The position numbers and the translations under genes were made by a program. A stretch of DNA of 64,000 bases from Platynereis dumerilii. Its lineage: Eukaryota > Annelida > Polychaeta > Phyllodocida > Nereididae. The DNA is taken from contig JAPTHN010000021.1 in assembly GCA_026936325.1 (NCBI GenBank), forward strand, positions 1,674,001 through 1,738,000, written 5' to 3'. The notes under the pieces are model-generated. The model saw only the letters and a program-made list of their open reading frames with translations. It was not told the origin of the DNA and ran no database searches. The stretch's first letter is position 1. Every line of letters starts with the position of its first letter. Shown in pieces: positions 12,217 to 22,661 of the stretch.

Positions 12217-14859
12217 ATGGAAGAAAATGAACGTGAAGAAATCTCTGAAATGAAACTTGATAACAGAACTGAAATCCGTGAAAATTCACATTCTGTTCTG
12301 AAACGAAAAGTACAATTTGAATATAATGATCACCCGTTAACCAAATGTGCAAGGACTGCCTTGTCTGAGAATGCTACTTCAGACCACACTATTTCTTCTG
12401 ATTCAGACTCTGTTACCTCCGATAACGTGGATAGTACTGGTGCTGCCACAACTTACCCTGGTGGCTCTTATGTGCTTCATACAGATCCGCATCTTCCTCC
12501 ATCTGGTGTTGGTTGTACGGTTGCATCAAAAGATGCTGGAAGTAACAGTCTTCAAAAAGCACCCACTGCCGAGTCAACACAAATATTACCAACATCGTCA
12601 TTAGCGAAACCCAAGAAACCTTTGAAACTGCACCGTTGTCGAATTTGTTTGAAAATCTTCGCTGGTGCTGACTTTTTATTGAAACACGTTGCTGAAAAAC
12701 ATTCCAAAGAATCAAACGAGCAGACGTCGAAAATTCCAAAGCGTGTTCCTAATGAGATTGTTGGTCATAACTTCAGAGGTGATCATCTCAAAATTGATCA
12801 AGGTAGTTGTGAAGTGACTGAGCGCAAGCAGGAATTTCAAGATCTGGATTATTATACAAATGACAGCTCTGTTAATGTGAAGAAAGAAGTCAAAGAAAAC
12901 TTAGACAAAGAATTAGACCATGACGACCTAGATCCAGAAATTAGACATGAATATGGCCGACAAGTGGTTGTTGAATCATCGTTTGTTGATAATATCAAAA
13001 ATGAGCAAGAGGGTTGTGAAGTGACTGAGTTGAAGCGTGCATTTCATGATCTGGAATATGTGTGTGATCATCCGCCAGATTGTGGTACAAACAATAGTTA
13101 TGTTGATATAAAGAACCAAGTCCAAGAAAACTTAGACAAAGAATTAGGTCATAATGACCCGGATCCAGAAGTAAGTAGTGAAAATGGCCGACATGTGGTT
13201 CCGGAAACATCGCTTGGAGTTCTCAGTCCGAAAAACTTGAAAGCTATCAAGCCACCACGAAAGAAGGCTATACATTCAGACGACAATGAAAAATTGGAAG
13301 AACAAAGAAAGGAAGGAGAGGGGGAGTGTCAAGAAGGAATCATTGATAAAGAACAATCAGAGATCAACAAAATTCGTAATTTTACGTCAAAATTCGGTAA
13401 AAGAAAAAATCATCATTGGTTGTGTGTGGGTACTCCTCTCTGGTGTGAAAAATGTGGCTTACGCTTCATAACAGCAGAATCCCTCAGAGCGCATCAAGCA
13501 AAAAACGATTGTTCTGGGGGTAACATGGACCCATTCTGGCCAACCATGCTGCCAACAACCGCGCCTTCTACAACCATCACTGCATCTGAAGTATCTACCA
13601 GCAGCGATGCATGCAATATTTCAAAAATAGAGGTCAAATATCACATGTGCGAAACATGTGGATTATCTTTCCGAAGTTTGGAAAGCCTCAGGCTTCACCG
13701 CTTGGGTGGTTTTTGCAAACTTCTATCATCGCAGCAGTCACAAGTCACTTCAGCCGAACCTTCTGTGACTGTTGCTTCAAATGTGACATTTCCAAGCAGC
13801 AAAAGATCCCCCCATCCTAAAGCAGGAGACAAGGCAGAGGTCATGCATTTCTCGTGCAAAATGTGTCAATTTAACTTTGTGAATGAGGAAAACCTGAGGA
13901 GTCATCTCTTGTCTAGTTCTTGCATCCGAATTGAAACTGAGGCTGAAACTGTAAATGAGGCTAAATGTGAAACTGAGGCTTGTAACTCGGCAACGATTGA
14001 CCTTGGACCTGACAGTGAGGCTTTTCCCCCCGTGAAGTTTAAACAAGAAAAAACAGACATTGATGGGGATACCTCGGATAAACTTTATAAAATGCCAGTT
14101 GAGACATCTGTGAGACATGGATGCCATTTGTGCGGCATGGCATTTCCAACAGACTTCTTACTCAAGTCTCACATGTCCTTCCATGGCAGAAATGGAAGTA
14201 GTGGGTTTGTTTGCAATGTTTGCAACATAAAGTTCACTGAAATTGAAGCTTTGTTGGTGCATCGGAAAAGAGAAAGTCATCATTTGACTTTTAGCTGCTA
14301 TTTTTGTAAGAAGAAGTTTGACGGCCAGGTTGCCCTGAAACGCCACCTGAGAGAAAAACACAGGGGTAGAAATGTCAATAAACCTCGCTGTGTTTTCTGT
14401 GACATGGTGAGAGAGAGCGATAGCGACATACACACAGGTACTCATTTGAGACAGTTACTTCTTTGCGAAGTTTGTGACCTTGGATTTTTGAAGCAAGAAA
14501 ACTTGACGAAACACTTGAATACTCACTCTCAGGTTGATATACACTGCTGTCGGATTTGTGCTGAACAATTTGCTTGTGTAAATGAACTCATGAACCATAT
14601 GAAAACTCATAGATTTTCGCATGTCAATTCATACGTACCTGGGCACTTCAAGGATCATGTGAAGTTTCATCCAGGCACAAATAAACCTTACATTTGCAAT
14701 ATCTGTAATGTTAGTTACTCAAACGGCAGTATGCATGGTCTGATCAATCACTTGCTTGTACACCAGCAACAGCAAAGTCAGTATGATTGCCAGAAGTGTT
14801 GGATGCATTTTGTCAGCAAGAACCATCGAGGCAAGCACAAATGTCTCTTAAACCATTAA
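12217..14859 (+). CDS. C2H2/C2HC zinc-finger protein, gene 1 of the cluster (880 aa)
   Basis: A probable nuclear DNA-binding regulator; target and partners are unknown. Finger 1 (residues about 141-162) is C-x2-C-x12-H-x4-H. Three C2HC fingers (C-x2-C-x12-H-x5-C) start near 410, 478 and 547. A C-terminal array of about eight fingers fills 636-878. Linkers are acidic and carry psi-K-x-E motifs such as VKKE. I start at ATG 12217: the position equal to gene 2's start is ACG here (12202), so the original start codon is lost. A segment of about 100 residues (VKKEVKENLDKEL...) is duplicated before finger 2. The linker of about 140 residues that gene 2 has after the third C2HC finger is missing. One array finger (RCVFCDM) has 10 instead of 12 residues between Cys and His and probably does not fold. 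Between the last finger pairs lies a Cys-less half finger (FKDHVKFH). No KRAB, SCAN, BTB or ZAD domain is visible. Confidence 0.88.
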   Translation: MEENEREEISEMKLDNRTEIRENSHSVLKRKVQFEYNDHPLTKCARTALSENATSDHTISSDSDSVTSDNVDSTGAATTYPGGSYVLHTDPHLPPSGVGCTVASKDAGSNSLQKAPTAESTQILPTSSLAKPKKPLKLHRCRICLKIFAGADFLLKHVAEKHSKESNEQTSKIPKRVPNEIVGHNFRGDHLKIDQGSCEVTERKQEFQDLDYYTNDSSVNVKKEVKENLDKELDHDDLDPEIRHEYGRQVVVESSFVDNIKNEQEGCEVTELKRAFHDLEYVCDHPPDCGTNNSYVDIKNQVQENLDKELGHNDPDPEVSSENGRHVVPETSLGVLSPKNLKAIKPPRKKAIHSDDNEKLEEQRKEGEGECQEGIIDKEQSEINKIRNFTSKFGKRKNHHWLCVGTPLWCEKCGLRFITAESLRAHQAKNDCSGGNMDPFWPTMLPTTAPSTTITASEVSTSSDACNISKIEVKYHMCETCGLSFRSLESLRLHRLGGFCKLLSSQQSQVTSAEPSVTVASNVTFPSSKRSPHPKAGDKAEVMHFSCKMCQFNFVNEENLRSHLLSSSCIRIETEAETVNEAKCETEACNSATIDLGPDSEAFPPVKFKQEKTDIDGDTSDKLYKMPVETSVRHGCHLCGMAFPTDFLLKSHMSFHGRNGSSGFVCNVCNIKFTEIEALLVHRKRESHHLTFSCYFCKKKFDGQVALKRHLREKHRGRNVNKPRCVFCDMVRESDSDIHTGTHLRQLLLCEVCDLGFLKQENLTKHLNTHSQVDIHCCRICAEQFACVNELMNHMKTHRFSHVNSYVPGHFKDHVKFHPGTNKPYICNICNVSYSNGSMHGLINHLLVHQQQQSQYDCQKCWMHFVSKNHRGKHKCLLNH

Positions 14860-15022
14860 CATTTATCATGAATGTCTCCTAAACCACTAACAATTTATCA
14901 TGAACGTCACCTTAACCATTTATAATTGATCAGGATAGTCTCCTAAACCATTAACAATTTATCCTGAATGTCTCCTAAATCATTAATAATTATCATGAAT
15001 GTCTCCTAAACCATTAACAATT
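14841..15022 (+). repeat. About 35-bp tandem repeat grown from the end of the gene 1 reading frame
   Basis: The last codons and stop of gene 1 (TGTCTCTTAAACCATTAAC) start a series of about five degenerate copies of TGTCTCCTAAACCATTAACA-like units. Gene 2 has two copies at the same place. The repeat thus arose from coding-end sequence and extended the 3' UTR. Confidence 0.75.
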
Positions 15023-15163
15023 TGTCAATCAGATCAGGAACTATAGGAGCCCTGAATAAATTCCACAAACATCTTATTTTTGTTTTTTGGGTCTATGTAA
15101 ATTAATTCATAATAATTCAGAATTATTCGTTTAGGCCTATGACAAAAGTGAGGAAGCAAGAGA

Positions 15164-15169
15164 AATAAA
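15164..15169 (+). promoter_or_regulatory. Candidate poly(A) signal of gene 1
   Basis: AATAAA lies about 305 bases after the stop, in a block (GAAATAAAATCAGGCAT) also conserved after gene 2. Another AATAAA is at about 15054. Confidence 0.5.
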
Positions 15170-15215
15170 ATCAGGCATGGCAGCCATTTTTTTGCTCATT
15201 TTACCTTGTCTGTTT

Positions 15216-15375
15216 TCTTTGATAACACAGAAGTTGAGAAATTGATTTTATCAGCTGGTTTCTGCTTCTCAAGTAACCACCTAGAATTTGGTTTATTTTT
15301 GATCCATAAGCTTTGATAACACCGAGCTTTATTCTATCATCTGGTTCAATTCTGGTTCTCAAGTGGGTTCTTGTT
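15216..15375 (+). repeat. Diverged 86-bp satellite units after gene 1
   Basis: Nearly two copies of the unit that forms the large array after gene 2 (CACCTAGAATTTGG, CCATAAGCTTTGATAACACC). This is the same 3' flank of the paralogue before amplification. Confidence 0.8.
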
Positions 15376-15457
15376 TTATGTGACAACTTATTTTGTATGG
15401 ATTGCTGATAATTTGGTCGATTTATAAACCAACTATTAAAAAAGCTATTGAGAAGAT

Positions 15458-15791
15458 GAGTGGCGTCACCAGAAATTCAAGTTTGTGGGGGCTGAAGCCC
15501 CAAAGATTAGAAATGTTGTCAGAGACCCGAAGGATCGAAGCGCGAAGCTTCCCAAAATCCAAAGATTTTAGTTGTCTGCTGATCTATGCAAATATGACAA
15601 ATAGATAAACTGCAAAAATAATGAAACATAGTGCACAATGTACAGTGTCGTTTCATGGGCTCTGGTTATTCACTCACTCCCAGTTTCATACACAGAAAAT
15701 TTTGTTTTTTGCCCAAGATTTGGGGGGGGGCTCAAAGTTCCATTTGGGGGGGCTCAGCCCCCCCCTAGCTCCCCCTTAGTGACGCCACTGT
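15458..15791. mobile_element. hAT-type MITE inserted in the promoter region of gene 2
   Basis: Ends are AGTGGCGTCAC at the left and GTGACGCCACTGT at the right. They are flanked by an 8-bp duplication GAGAAGAT (15450-15457 and 15792-15799). In the - strand paralogues the same neighbourhood reads without interruption (AGCTATTGAGAAGATGAGTAG in reverse), so the insertion broke the region just upstream of the first exon of gene 2. The interior is rich in G and C runs near both ends. Confidence 0.82.
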
Positions 15792-15854
15792 GAGAAGATC
15801 TTAGACTGAAGATTCATTCTAAGCAGCATGGAACTTGAAAAAGAACTTAGTACC

Positions 15855-16059
15855 TTGATATCTCACTAGGAGAAGTTGAGTCTTGCAAAGATGGCTGTGC
15901 TGCCCTCTGCATGAACTTTAGTGCGGGACAACATCTCTGACCTAGTTTATTATAAACAAACCAAGCCATGTAGCTTATTACTGGACATGCTGGATCTAGT
16001 AATACAAATGATTTCTTCGATTACTAAGGCTGCAAACACAAGTTCAACACCCTGCAAAA
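15855..16059 (+). other. Non-coding first exon of gene 2 with core promoter region
   Basis: This block is conserved with the first exons of genes 3-6: CTCACTAGGAG, GGCTGTGCTGCCCTCTGC, ACATCTCTGACCTAGTTTA, and CAACACCCTGCAAAA followed by the donor GTAAGTATG at 16060. The 5' edge is uncertain. AAGATGGC near 15889 resembles a YY1 site. The next acceptor on this strand is at 29148, so the intron would be about 13.1 kb. That it joins gene 2 is inferred from the layout of the paralogues. Confidence 0.6.
15911..15940 (+). other. Upstream ORF of 9 codons in the gene 2 leader
   Basis: ATG to TGA, 30 nt, reading MNFSAGQHL. The same 30-nt frame occurs in the leaders of genes 3 (45029-45058), 4 (50995-51024), 5 (55879-55908) and 6 (62914-62943), where it reads MNFCVGQHL or MNFSLGQHP. 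Length, start and stop are kept in all five. The start context is weak (T at -3), which would allow leaky scanning. Confidence 0.5.
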
Positions 16060-18033
16060 GTAAGTATGGAACTTCAAACACGGTGAAATGGTCAATAATG
16101 ACAGTCAGTGGATGTGAGTAGTGTGTTACCTGTTGGTTGTTGTTGTACTTGTGTCATCTATTATATTAAAATGACAGCGGACGGGATTTATCTCAAGTTA
16201 TACTGAATGCCTAATCACTCTGTGCCTTCCTGAACCTATTACAGTCTGTCTTGTCTAGCATGTAAACTCAAATTTGGTATAGATTCTACAGGCTGTCAAA
16301 AACCATTGCATCCCAGAGGAAAAAAAAGAGTACCCCTGCAGTACAGAAACATACAAAATCAGTATATCCCATATATGGTATTGGAGTATATTAGAAGCAC
16401 AAAAGAAGTACATTGCGCAATGACGACTTGCATGGTTGAGAGACTTTTTAACACAAAATTGAAGTACAAATGCAGTATGTTTGCAGCGTATTTACAGTAC
16501 AAAAGGAGTACATTTGAAGCGCTTGAATTATTTTATTTATGCTCCATTTGTACTCCCGATATGCAAATCCATACGCTGCAAAAATACTCCCTTGCAGGGA
16601 GTGCATACTATCTGTGACATGCTAGCAGGACGCATTTTTTCAGTACCGTAATATGGGGTGAATAGGGACAGTGTTCTCATTAGGGTTCAGGAAAAAAGAG
16701 TCCCTGGGATGCATTGAGGTGCAAGAAAATCCGTCCCTCAAAATGCCGGTTTTAAATAGATGAAATATATATGTATATAGACTTTTATTGACAGCTAAAT
16801 ATCAGTTACATGTGTCAATATAGTGATGGATTTTACAAATCATTATTATGAACGAGTATTAAACATTTCAAAACAATGAGTTTATAATCTTATTTTTAAA
16901 ATTTGATGAATCACCTATTTTCACATTTCAAGAAAATCACTGTTCATGCCTACAAAGCTAGGGATATATAAATATTCATAGGCTTTGACATGATTTGTCA
17001 CTTGAAGTGCTTTACTTGTTCAGTGAAGAAAACTGAAACAACTATGTAACACAAAACAACCATGAACCATGTTGACATTGATTAGCAAACCATTTAGGAA
17101 GTGACTACAATAATTTTATAGAATTGTTCCTCATGACTTGCGCCGAAATTTCTGCCGCAAAGAAGTCAACATAAGTAATTTAGAGAACTAATAGTGAATT
17201 GTATTGTGGCATTTGATAGGTTTGAATCATGTTTGAAGCCCATTTAAATTTGGCCCAGGGGGAGGCAGATCATGTGTTGGAACAGCCAGCTGCAGTAAAC
17301 AGAAGGCTAAATAGGATAATTCCTCTTTTATTAATGACATTTTAATCTGTAAACTGTTAAAAATAAGTCAAGTTGGTATTATTCTATTTATTTGTTATGC
17401 AAGCAGTGGATGACACTTTGTTAAAATGTCAAAAAGTGATTTTTTTTGTGGAACCCTCACACAAGCAAACAGCCACATTTTGCATGGACAGTGCTGCCAC
17501 CTTTGCCCACTGTGACTGTTGAGAGAAAAATATGTTAGATAGCCTATTGTAGGACTCAACATTTGAACTTTACCTGATAAAAGAAAAGTCAGCACTTCTG
17601 TATGCTTCATTGTAATGGTAAGCTTAATTGAGTAGGTCCTCTGCACTTACAGACTTACTCTTTCCTTAATAACATATTGTGTGTAGAATTTGGATTTTAA
17701 AATACTTATTTGGTTAAATTTGTACTATGAGATCATAGTTTCTGGCAAGTATATATATATACAACAATGTATAGACATTGTGATGCCACACTGAGATACT
17801 TTAACTAAATCTTTCATCAAGTCAAAGTATTCATTAAATGAGTTCTCAATTGCAAATTGTAGTTATCCTTGCAATTTTCCATTGGTGTGAGCTTAAGTTG
17901 TTTCATCAGATTTATCAAGAAATTTTAAAGCCACATATTCTAAGTGTACTGTACAATGTATATCTTCATTTCTGGTAGCAGATTCCAAAATACCACAATA
18001 TTTCATTACAGATGACAAATCCTTTAAAAGAAG

Positions 18034-18251
18034 CAGTGGCGTAGCTAGAAAATTTTCCAGGGGGGGCAAAATATTCAAGTCAGCGATGGAAACGGAACAT
18101 TTTTGTCGGGGGATCTATTATCGCTGTCGCGGCAGAGGCGCGCCATCGGCAAAATGCAACGTTTGATGACAATGTAATCATTTCTTTCCTGGTCAGGATG
18201 GAGCCAGGGGGGGCGACCGCCCCCCCTGCCCCCCCTGTAGCTACGCCACTG
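18034..18251. mobile_element. hAT-type MITE (218 bp)
   Basis: Ends CAGTGGCGTAGCTAG and TGTAGCTACGCCACTG are flanked by an 8-bp duplication AAAAGAAG (18026-18033 and 18252-18259). The ends are followed by G- or C-runs, as in the other copies of this MITE group. Confidence 0.88.
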
Positions 18252-18498
18252 AAAAGAAGTTTAAACAAAATCTCCTGATTTCAAGTGGAAAGACTGTTCT
18301 AAGGCCTGATTCATAATATTGTAAAGGTGTTAATTGCAATTTGGAGAAGTTGGGTGTGAAAAAAGTTTACCCCTTCTGTTAGATGTGTTAATTGCAATTG
18401 AAAGAGAGGTGTCAAGTCAAGCTGAACAATTATGTTATTGCAATTATGCATAAACAGGATTACCTGACACTCTCAAGCATGTTTCTAGTAAATTTGGG

Positions 18499-18561
18499 TG
18501 CCTCTAAATAGCCCACACTGGTGCTGATGGGGCGTAAAACACAAATTCACTCACTCACTCC
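18499..18561 (-). mobile_element. Ultra-short retroposon-like insert (63 bp)
   Basis: The insert holds GGCGTAAAACACAAATTCAC and a (TCAC)n-like tail. It is flanked by a 12-bp direct repeat AGTAAATTTGGG (18487-18498 and 18562-18573). A variable-length target duplication and a simple tail at one end indicate target-primed retroposition. A sister copy is at 22429-22486. Confidence 0.7.
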
Positions 18562-18954
18562 AGTAAATTTGGGCTTATTTCAGTGCGTCCTAGGGACGCA
18601 TAGACACCTGCAAAAATGTGTCCTTTTTGAAAATAGTGCATAAATTTGCGATAGGGACGGCGTTAATGAGAACACTGAATAGGGACACTGGGGTGAATCG
18701 GGACAAGCCAGGAAATTATTTTTATCTTCAAAAAGCAACCACTTCTACTCATTGCAGCAGGATGATTTTTTGCATGCGTTTAATAGATATTCCAATAATG
18801 ATTTTTAACCGGCCTTACAGCGGAGGCCGGTTAATACAGGAGCTGTAAATGGATCAGGTGAAACCATAAACAGTAGGCATAAACTGCAACCACAAGCTTG
18901 CAACCACAAACCAGATGTAAACCACGTTTGGCGATGACAGATAAGGTTTTTCCC

Positions 18955-20275
18955 CATTGTGACCTTAATATCTCACTTACAGTTATGAAATTTGGTACAG
19001 GTATGGTACTCTGGGTGTGGATTGGGAACATGGCGAGAAACCCAAGATGGCTGCTGTTTTGTGGTGGCCATTTTGGCAGCCATCTTTCTTCATTCTTGAA
19101 CTGCCCATTGTGACCTTAATATTTCACTTACAGTTAATGAAATTTGGTACAAGTATGGGCCTCTGGGTATGGATTGGGAATATGTTGAGAAATCCAAGAT
19201 GGCGGCCATTTTGTGGTGGCCATTTTGGCAGCCATCTTTCTTCATTCTTGAACTGCCCATTGTGACCATAATATTTCACTTACAATTATGAAATTTGGTA
19301 CAGGTATGGTACTGTGGGTATGGATTGGGAACATGTCGAGAAATCCAAGATGGCTGCCATTTTGTGGCGGCTTTTGTCAGCAATCTTTCTTCATTCTTGA
19401 ACTGCCCATTTTGACCTTAATATTTCACCTACAGTTATGAAATTTGGTACAGGTATAGTACTCTGGGTATGGATTGGGAACATGTCGATAAATCCAAGAT
19501 GGCGGCCATTTTGTGGTGGCCATTTTGGCAGCCATCTTTCTTCATTCTTGAACTGCCCATTGTGACCTTAATATTTCACCTACAGTTATGAAATTTGGTA
19601 CAGGTATGGGACTCTGGGTATGGATTGGGAACATGTCAAGAAATCCAAGATGGCTACCATTTTGTGGTGGCCATGTTGGCAGCTATCTTTTTTCATTTAT
19701 TGAACTGCTCATAGTGACCTCAATATTTCGCTTAGAGTTATGAAATTTGTTACAGGTATGGGCCTGTGGTTATGGATCAGGGACATGTTGAGAAATCCAA
19801 GATGGCTACCATTTTGTGGTGGACATGTTGGCAGCTATCTTTTTTCATTTATTGAACTGCTCATAGTGACCTCAATATTTCGCTTAGAGTTATGAGATTT
19901 GTTACAGGTATGGGCCTGTGAGTATGGATCAGGGACATGTTGAGAAATCCAAGATGGTGGCCATTTTGGCAGCCATCTTTCTTCATTTCTTGAACTGCCC
20001 ATTATGACCTCAATATTTCACTTAAGAGTTATGAAATTTGGTACGGGTATGGGTCTGTGGGTATCAGACGGGAACATGTTGAGAAATCCATGATGGCAGC
20101 CACTTTGTGGCAGCCATTTTGGCAACCATCTTTCTTCATTCTTGAACTGACCATTGTGACCTTAATATTTCACTTACAGTTATGAAATTTGGTTCAGGTA
20201 TTGGCCTGTGGGTATGGATGAGCAAAATGTTGAGAAATCCAAGATGGCGGCCATTTTGACAGCCATCTTTCCTTT
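18955..20275. repeat. About 150-bp tandem repeat, nine copies
   Basis: Units repeat every 149-152 bp. Each contains TTATGAAATTTGGTACAGGTA, GAGAAATCCAAGATGGC and GCCATTTTGG...GCAGCCATCTTTCTTCATT in part. The AAGATGGCGGCCATTTT core is the YY1 consensus, and the unit also holds its inverted form (GCCATCTT). Open frames across it, rich in Trp and Gly, are translations of the repeat. Confidence 0.9.
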
Positions 20276-20279
20276 TTTT

Positions 20280-22428
20280 TAGAAATCTGTTTAAACTGCA
20301 TTGATTCTATACTAATAGTGTTGCATCTTCCAATCAACTATTTCTCCTATCTTCCAATATCAGTTGCTCAGTGGTTTAAGCAATGGCACCTTCAATTTCA
20401 TTGCGTTAGGTCGGTTTTGAATCCGCGGATTCTTGTTATGGATTTTCATGATTCTACCTCCAGGTGGCTAGGAGCTGCAGCACCTCAAACATTGCCCTGC
20501 AGAATTTACTTTTTCACAAACTGGTCAAAACTTTGCTTGTATCACTAAAACTATAAAAGCCACAGGCACGAAATTCTCACAAAACTTGAAGTATATAGTT
20601 GTGGCCAATTACGGAAAAAATCATAAACTTTTCATTTGGACGAACTATATTCAACAGGCACTAATGCATTGTCAGTTTTAGAGTTATTTTAGTGTAATTT
20701 TCAGCCCCCTGTAATAACTCATGAAACAAAATCAGTGATATAATGTTATAAATATAATGTTGGATGGGGTACTTCCATGCTGAAAAATTATTTTTATCTT
20801 CTAGAAATCCTATAGGAATGTCAAACTATGCCAAAAATTGTGATAAATATGCACTTTTGGAAACTGATAAAACATTATGTGATATAACATCAAATAAAAA
20901 CAAGAAAATGGAGAATATGTAGTCAAAATCGATTTAAAAAGTTTTAAGAGACCAAGAGAGTTACTGAGATGTGATATTTAGTCTGTTCAGTCATGGGTTC
21001 CGATCCAAGTGAATGGCAGAGTTACAGAGCTTGCCCAAAAAACCTTACCAATTTCCAATATAGCTTATTTTCATGGATTTTGGGTTTAAATTGTTGAAAT
21101 TGGCATCATTTGTTGTGGATTTAGTGCAAGATTATTCATCACTTGTAAAATTAGCGCATTAATGCATGTTTGTCAATTTACAGTGATTTATTACATTTTG
21201 TTGCAAACTTAATATTCTGCACATAACAGACATAAAATGTTACTAATAGTGACATTTTGGGGTGCTAAACATGTTTTCTTATGTTTATTCATACGTATAA
21301 ATCAATTAAACAGGCTAGGGAGTACAAGTTATTTAGATAAGTCTCTGTCCCTATTCACCCCAAAGTGAGGGGTGAATAGGGACAGTGGTTTTTTCAGCCT
21401 GAATGCTAGAACAAGAAAATTTTTTCAAAAAAAAATAGAGGCGATTTTTAAAGCAAATTCAGTTGTTCCACATATTTCCACTTCAGCAAAGCCTTCAGTG
21501 AATAAATGAGACACACCCCCAAAGCTGGCCAATGAACAGGCCTTCACACACGTTATGCAAATGAGGGCGATTTCGCCATTACGCACGTCCCCGTAAGGAT
21601 TAGAGATGTGATTCTTACATGGACAGATAGATCTCTCTGAGACCTTTAAAATGATAGGCCATACGTCTCTGAGAAGTCAATAGTTCCTTCGCAAATTGCC
21701 GGTAAACTTTTGAACTTTTTGAAGTGGAGAGGAATCCTAGGCGCTGATTGGCTATGACGCTCGTGACGTAAATTTATGAAAATAAGCGGCCATGGAAGGA
21801 TTCGTCTAGGGTAGATTATCTGGGTGCATATTTCATCATCTACATTTAATTTCGCCCGATCCAGCAAAAAGCGTCCCATTCCGCAACTGCGCATCCGCGT
21901 TTTATTACGAAATCCCGCGGCCCGCCGTTCCGCAAATTAGGCCCGTCCGCATTTTACTACGACGCTAGCCCCCGTTTTGCTGACGTAGATTCACATGCTG
22001 ATTCTTGAATCTTAGAAAAAGCCTCCTGTCGGGAGGCCTGTGGCCATCTATACAGAGGCGAGTGGCTCTAAATAGAGTAACTAAGAACATATCAGAGAAA
22101 GGCTGATGCATCGCCTCTAAAAATATAGGTATCAGTTAATGCTCTCAGGGATAGTTAAATCTACGGTCTAGACATAATTTGAGACTATACTGAGATTTAT
22201 TGGAGGTTTTGTGCCCATGCCCCATATCACTGTACAATTGATTACAGTACATTTGAAGTATCTAAACATCAATGCTTCATTAATTTTACAGGCCACATAT
22301 AATATCAGTTCCTCAACCAAATCGATGAATTAAGCCAAGAGAAAAAAAGAAGGCTGGAACAATTTAATATCCGATATGTACTTTTTTGCTGCTATTAGTA
22401 GTAAAACATTTGTATCTAATACTATGGA
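20280..22428. other. Non-coding stretch inside the composite element
   Basis: No gene is supported. 21345-21387 holds two head-to-head copies of GGGGTGAATAGGGACA, probably an element end. The 21.5-22.0 kb part is locally GC-richer (CCGCGGCCCGCCGTTCCGC near 21915) than its neighbours. Confidence 0.5.
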
Positions 22429-22486
22429 GTGAGTGAGTTTGTGTTTTACGCCCCATCTGCACCAGTGTGGGCTATTTAGAGGCAAC
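22429..22486 (+). mobile_element. Ultra-short retroposon-like insert (58 bp)
   Basis: Reverse-complement sister of the insert at 18499-18561: GTGAGTGAG tail, GTGTTTTACGCCCC and GTGGGCTATTTAGAGGC. It is flanked by a 13-bp direct repeat CTAATACTATGGA (22416-22428 and 22487-22499). Confidence 0.7.
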
Positions 22487-22661
22487 CTAATACTATGGAA
22501 ATTATGCCAGTATTTCAATGTACATGTATATTGTATAAAATCAGTGCACAATTTGCATAGAAGTACATTTGCAGCGTGGGACCACGTACTGCTTTTGTAC
22601 TGATTTTGTACTTCTTCACCGAGAGAGTGTACTGCTTTTATACTTCTTTTTCCTCTGGGAT

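Larger units (their letters stand above)
16669..18677. mobile_element. hAT-type non-autonomous element (2.0 kb)
   Basis: It begins CAGTGTTCTCATTA and ends TAATGAGAACACTG, with a perfect 8-bp target duplication AATAGGGA (16661-16668 and 18678-18685). It landed inside a GGTGAATAGGGACA repeat. It carries a nested MITE (18034-18251) and a short retroposon (18499-18561). No transposase frame is seen. Confidence 0.85.
16310..22661. mobile_element. Composite nested-transposon region bounded by ATCCCAGAGGAAAAA inverted repeats
   Basis: ATCCCAGAGGAAAAAAAAGAGTAC at the left mirrors the right end (TATACTTCTTTTTCCTCTGGGAT in part). AGTACA/TGTACT words recur near both ends, as in a fold-back element split by later insertions. 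No target duplication was found, so it may be one element or two related ones. Inside are a hAT element (16669-18677), a 150-bp array, and sequences with GGGGTGAATAGGGACA termini (16655, and two inverted copies at 21345-21387) that suggest a further TIR element of about 4.7 kb. No transposase or other gene is present. Confidence 0.45.

Noticed and set aside
16310-22661. Polinton/Maverick element suggested by a 6-kb span with inverted ends
   Set aside because: No polymerase, integrase, ATPase or capsid-like frame is present, and the span is explained by nested small elements.
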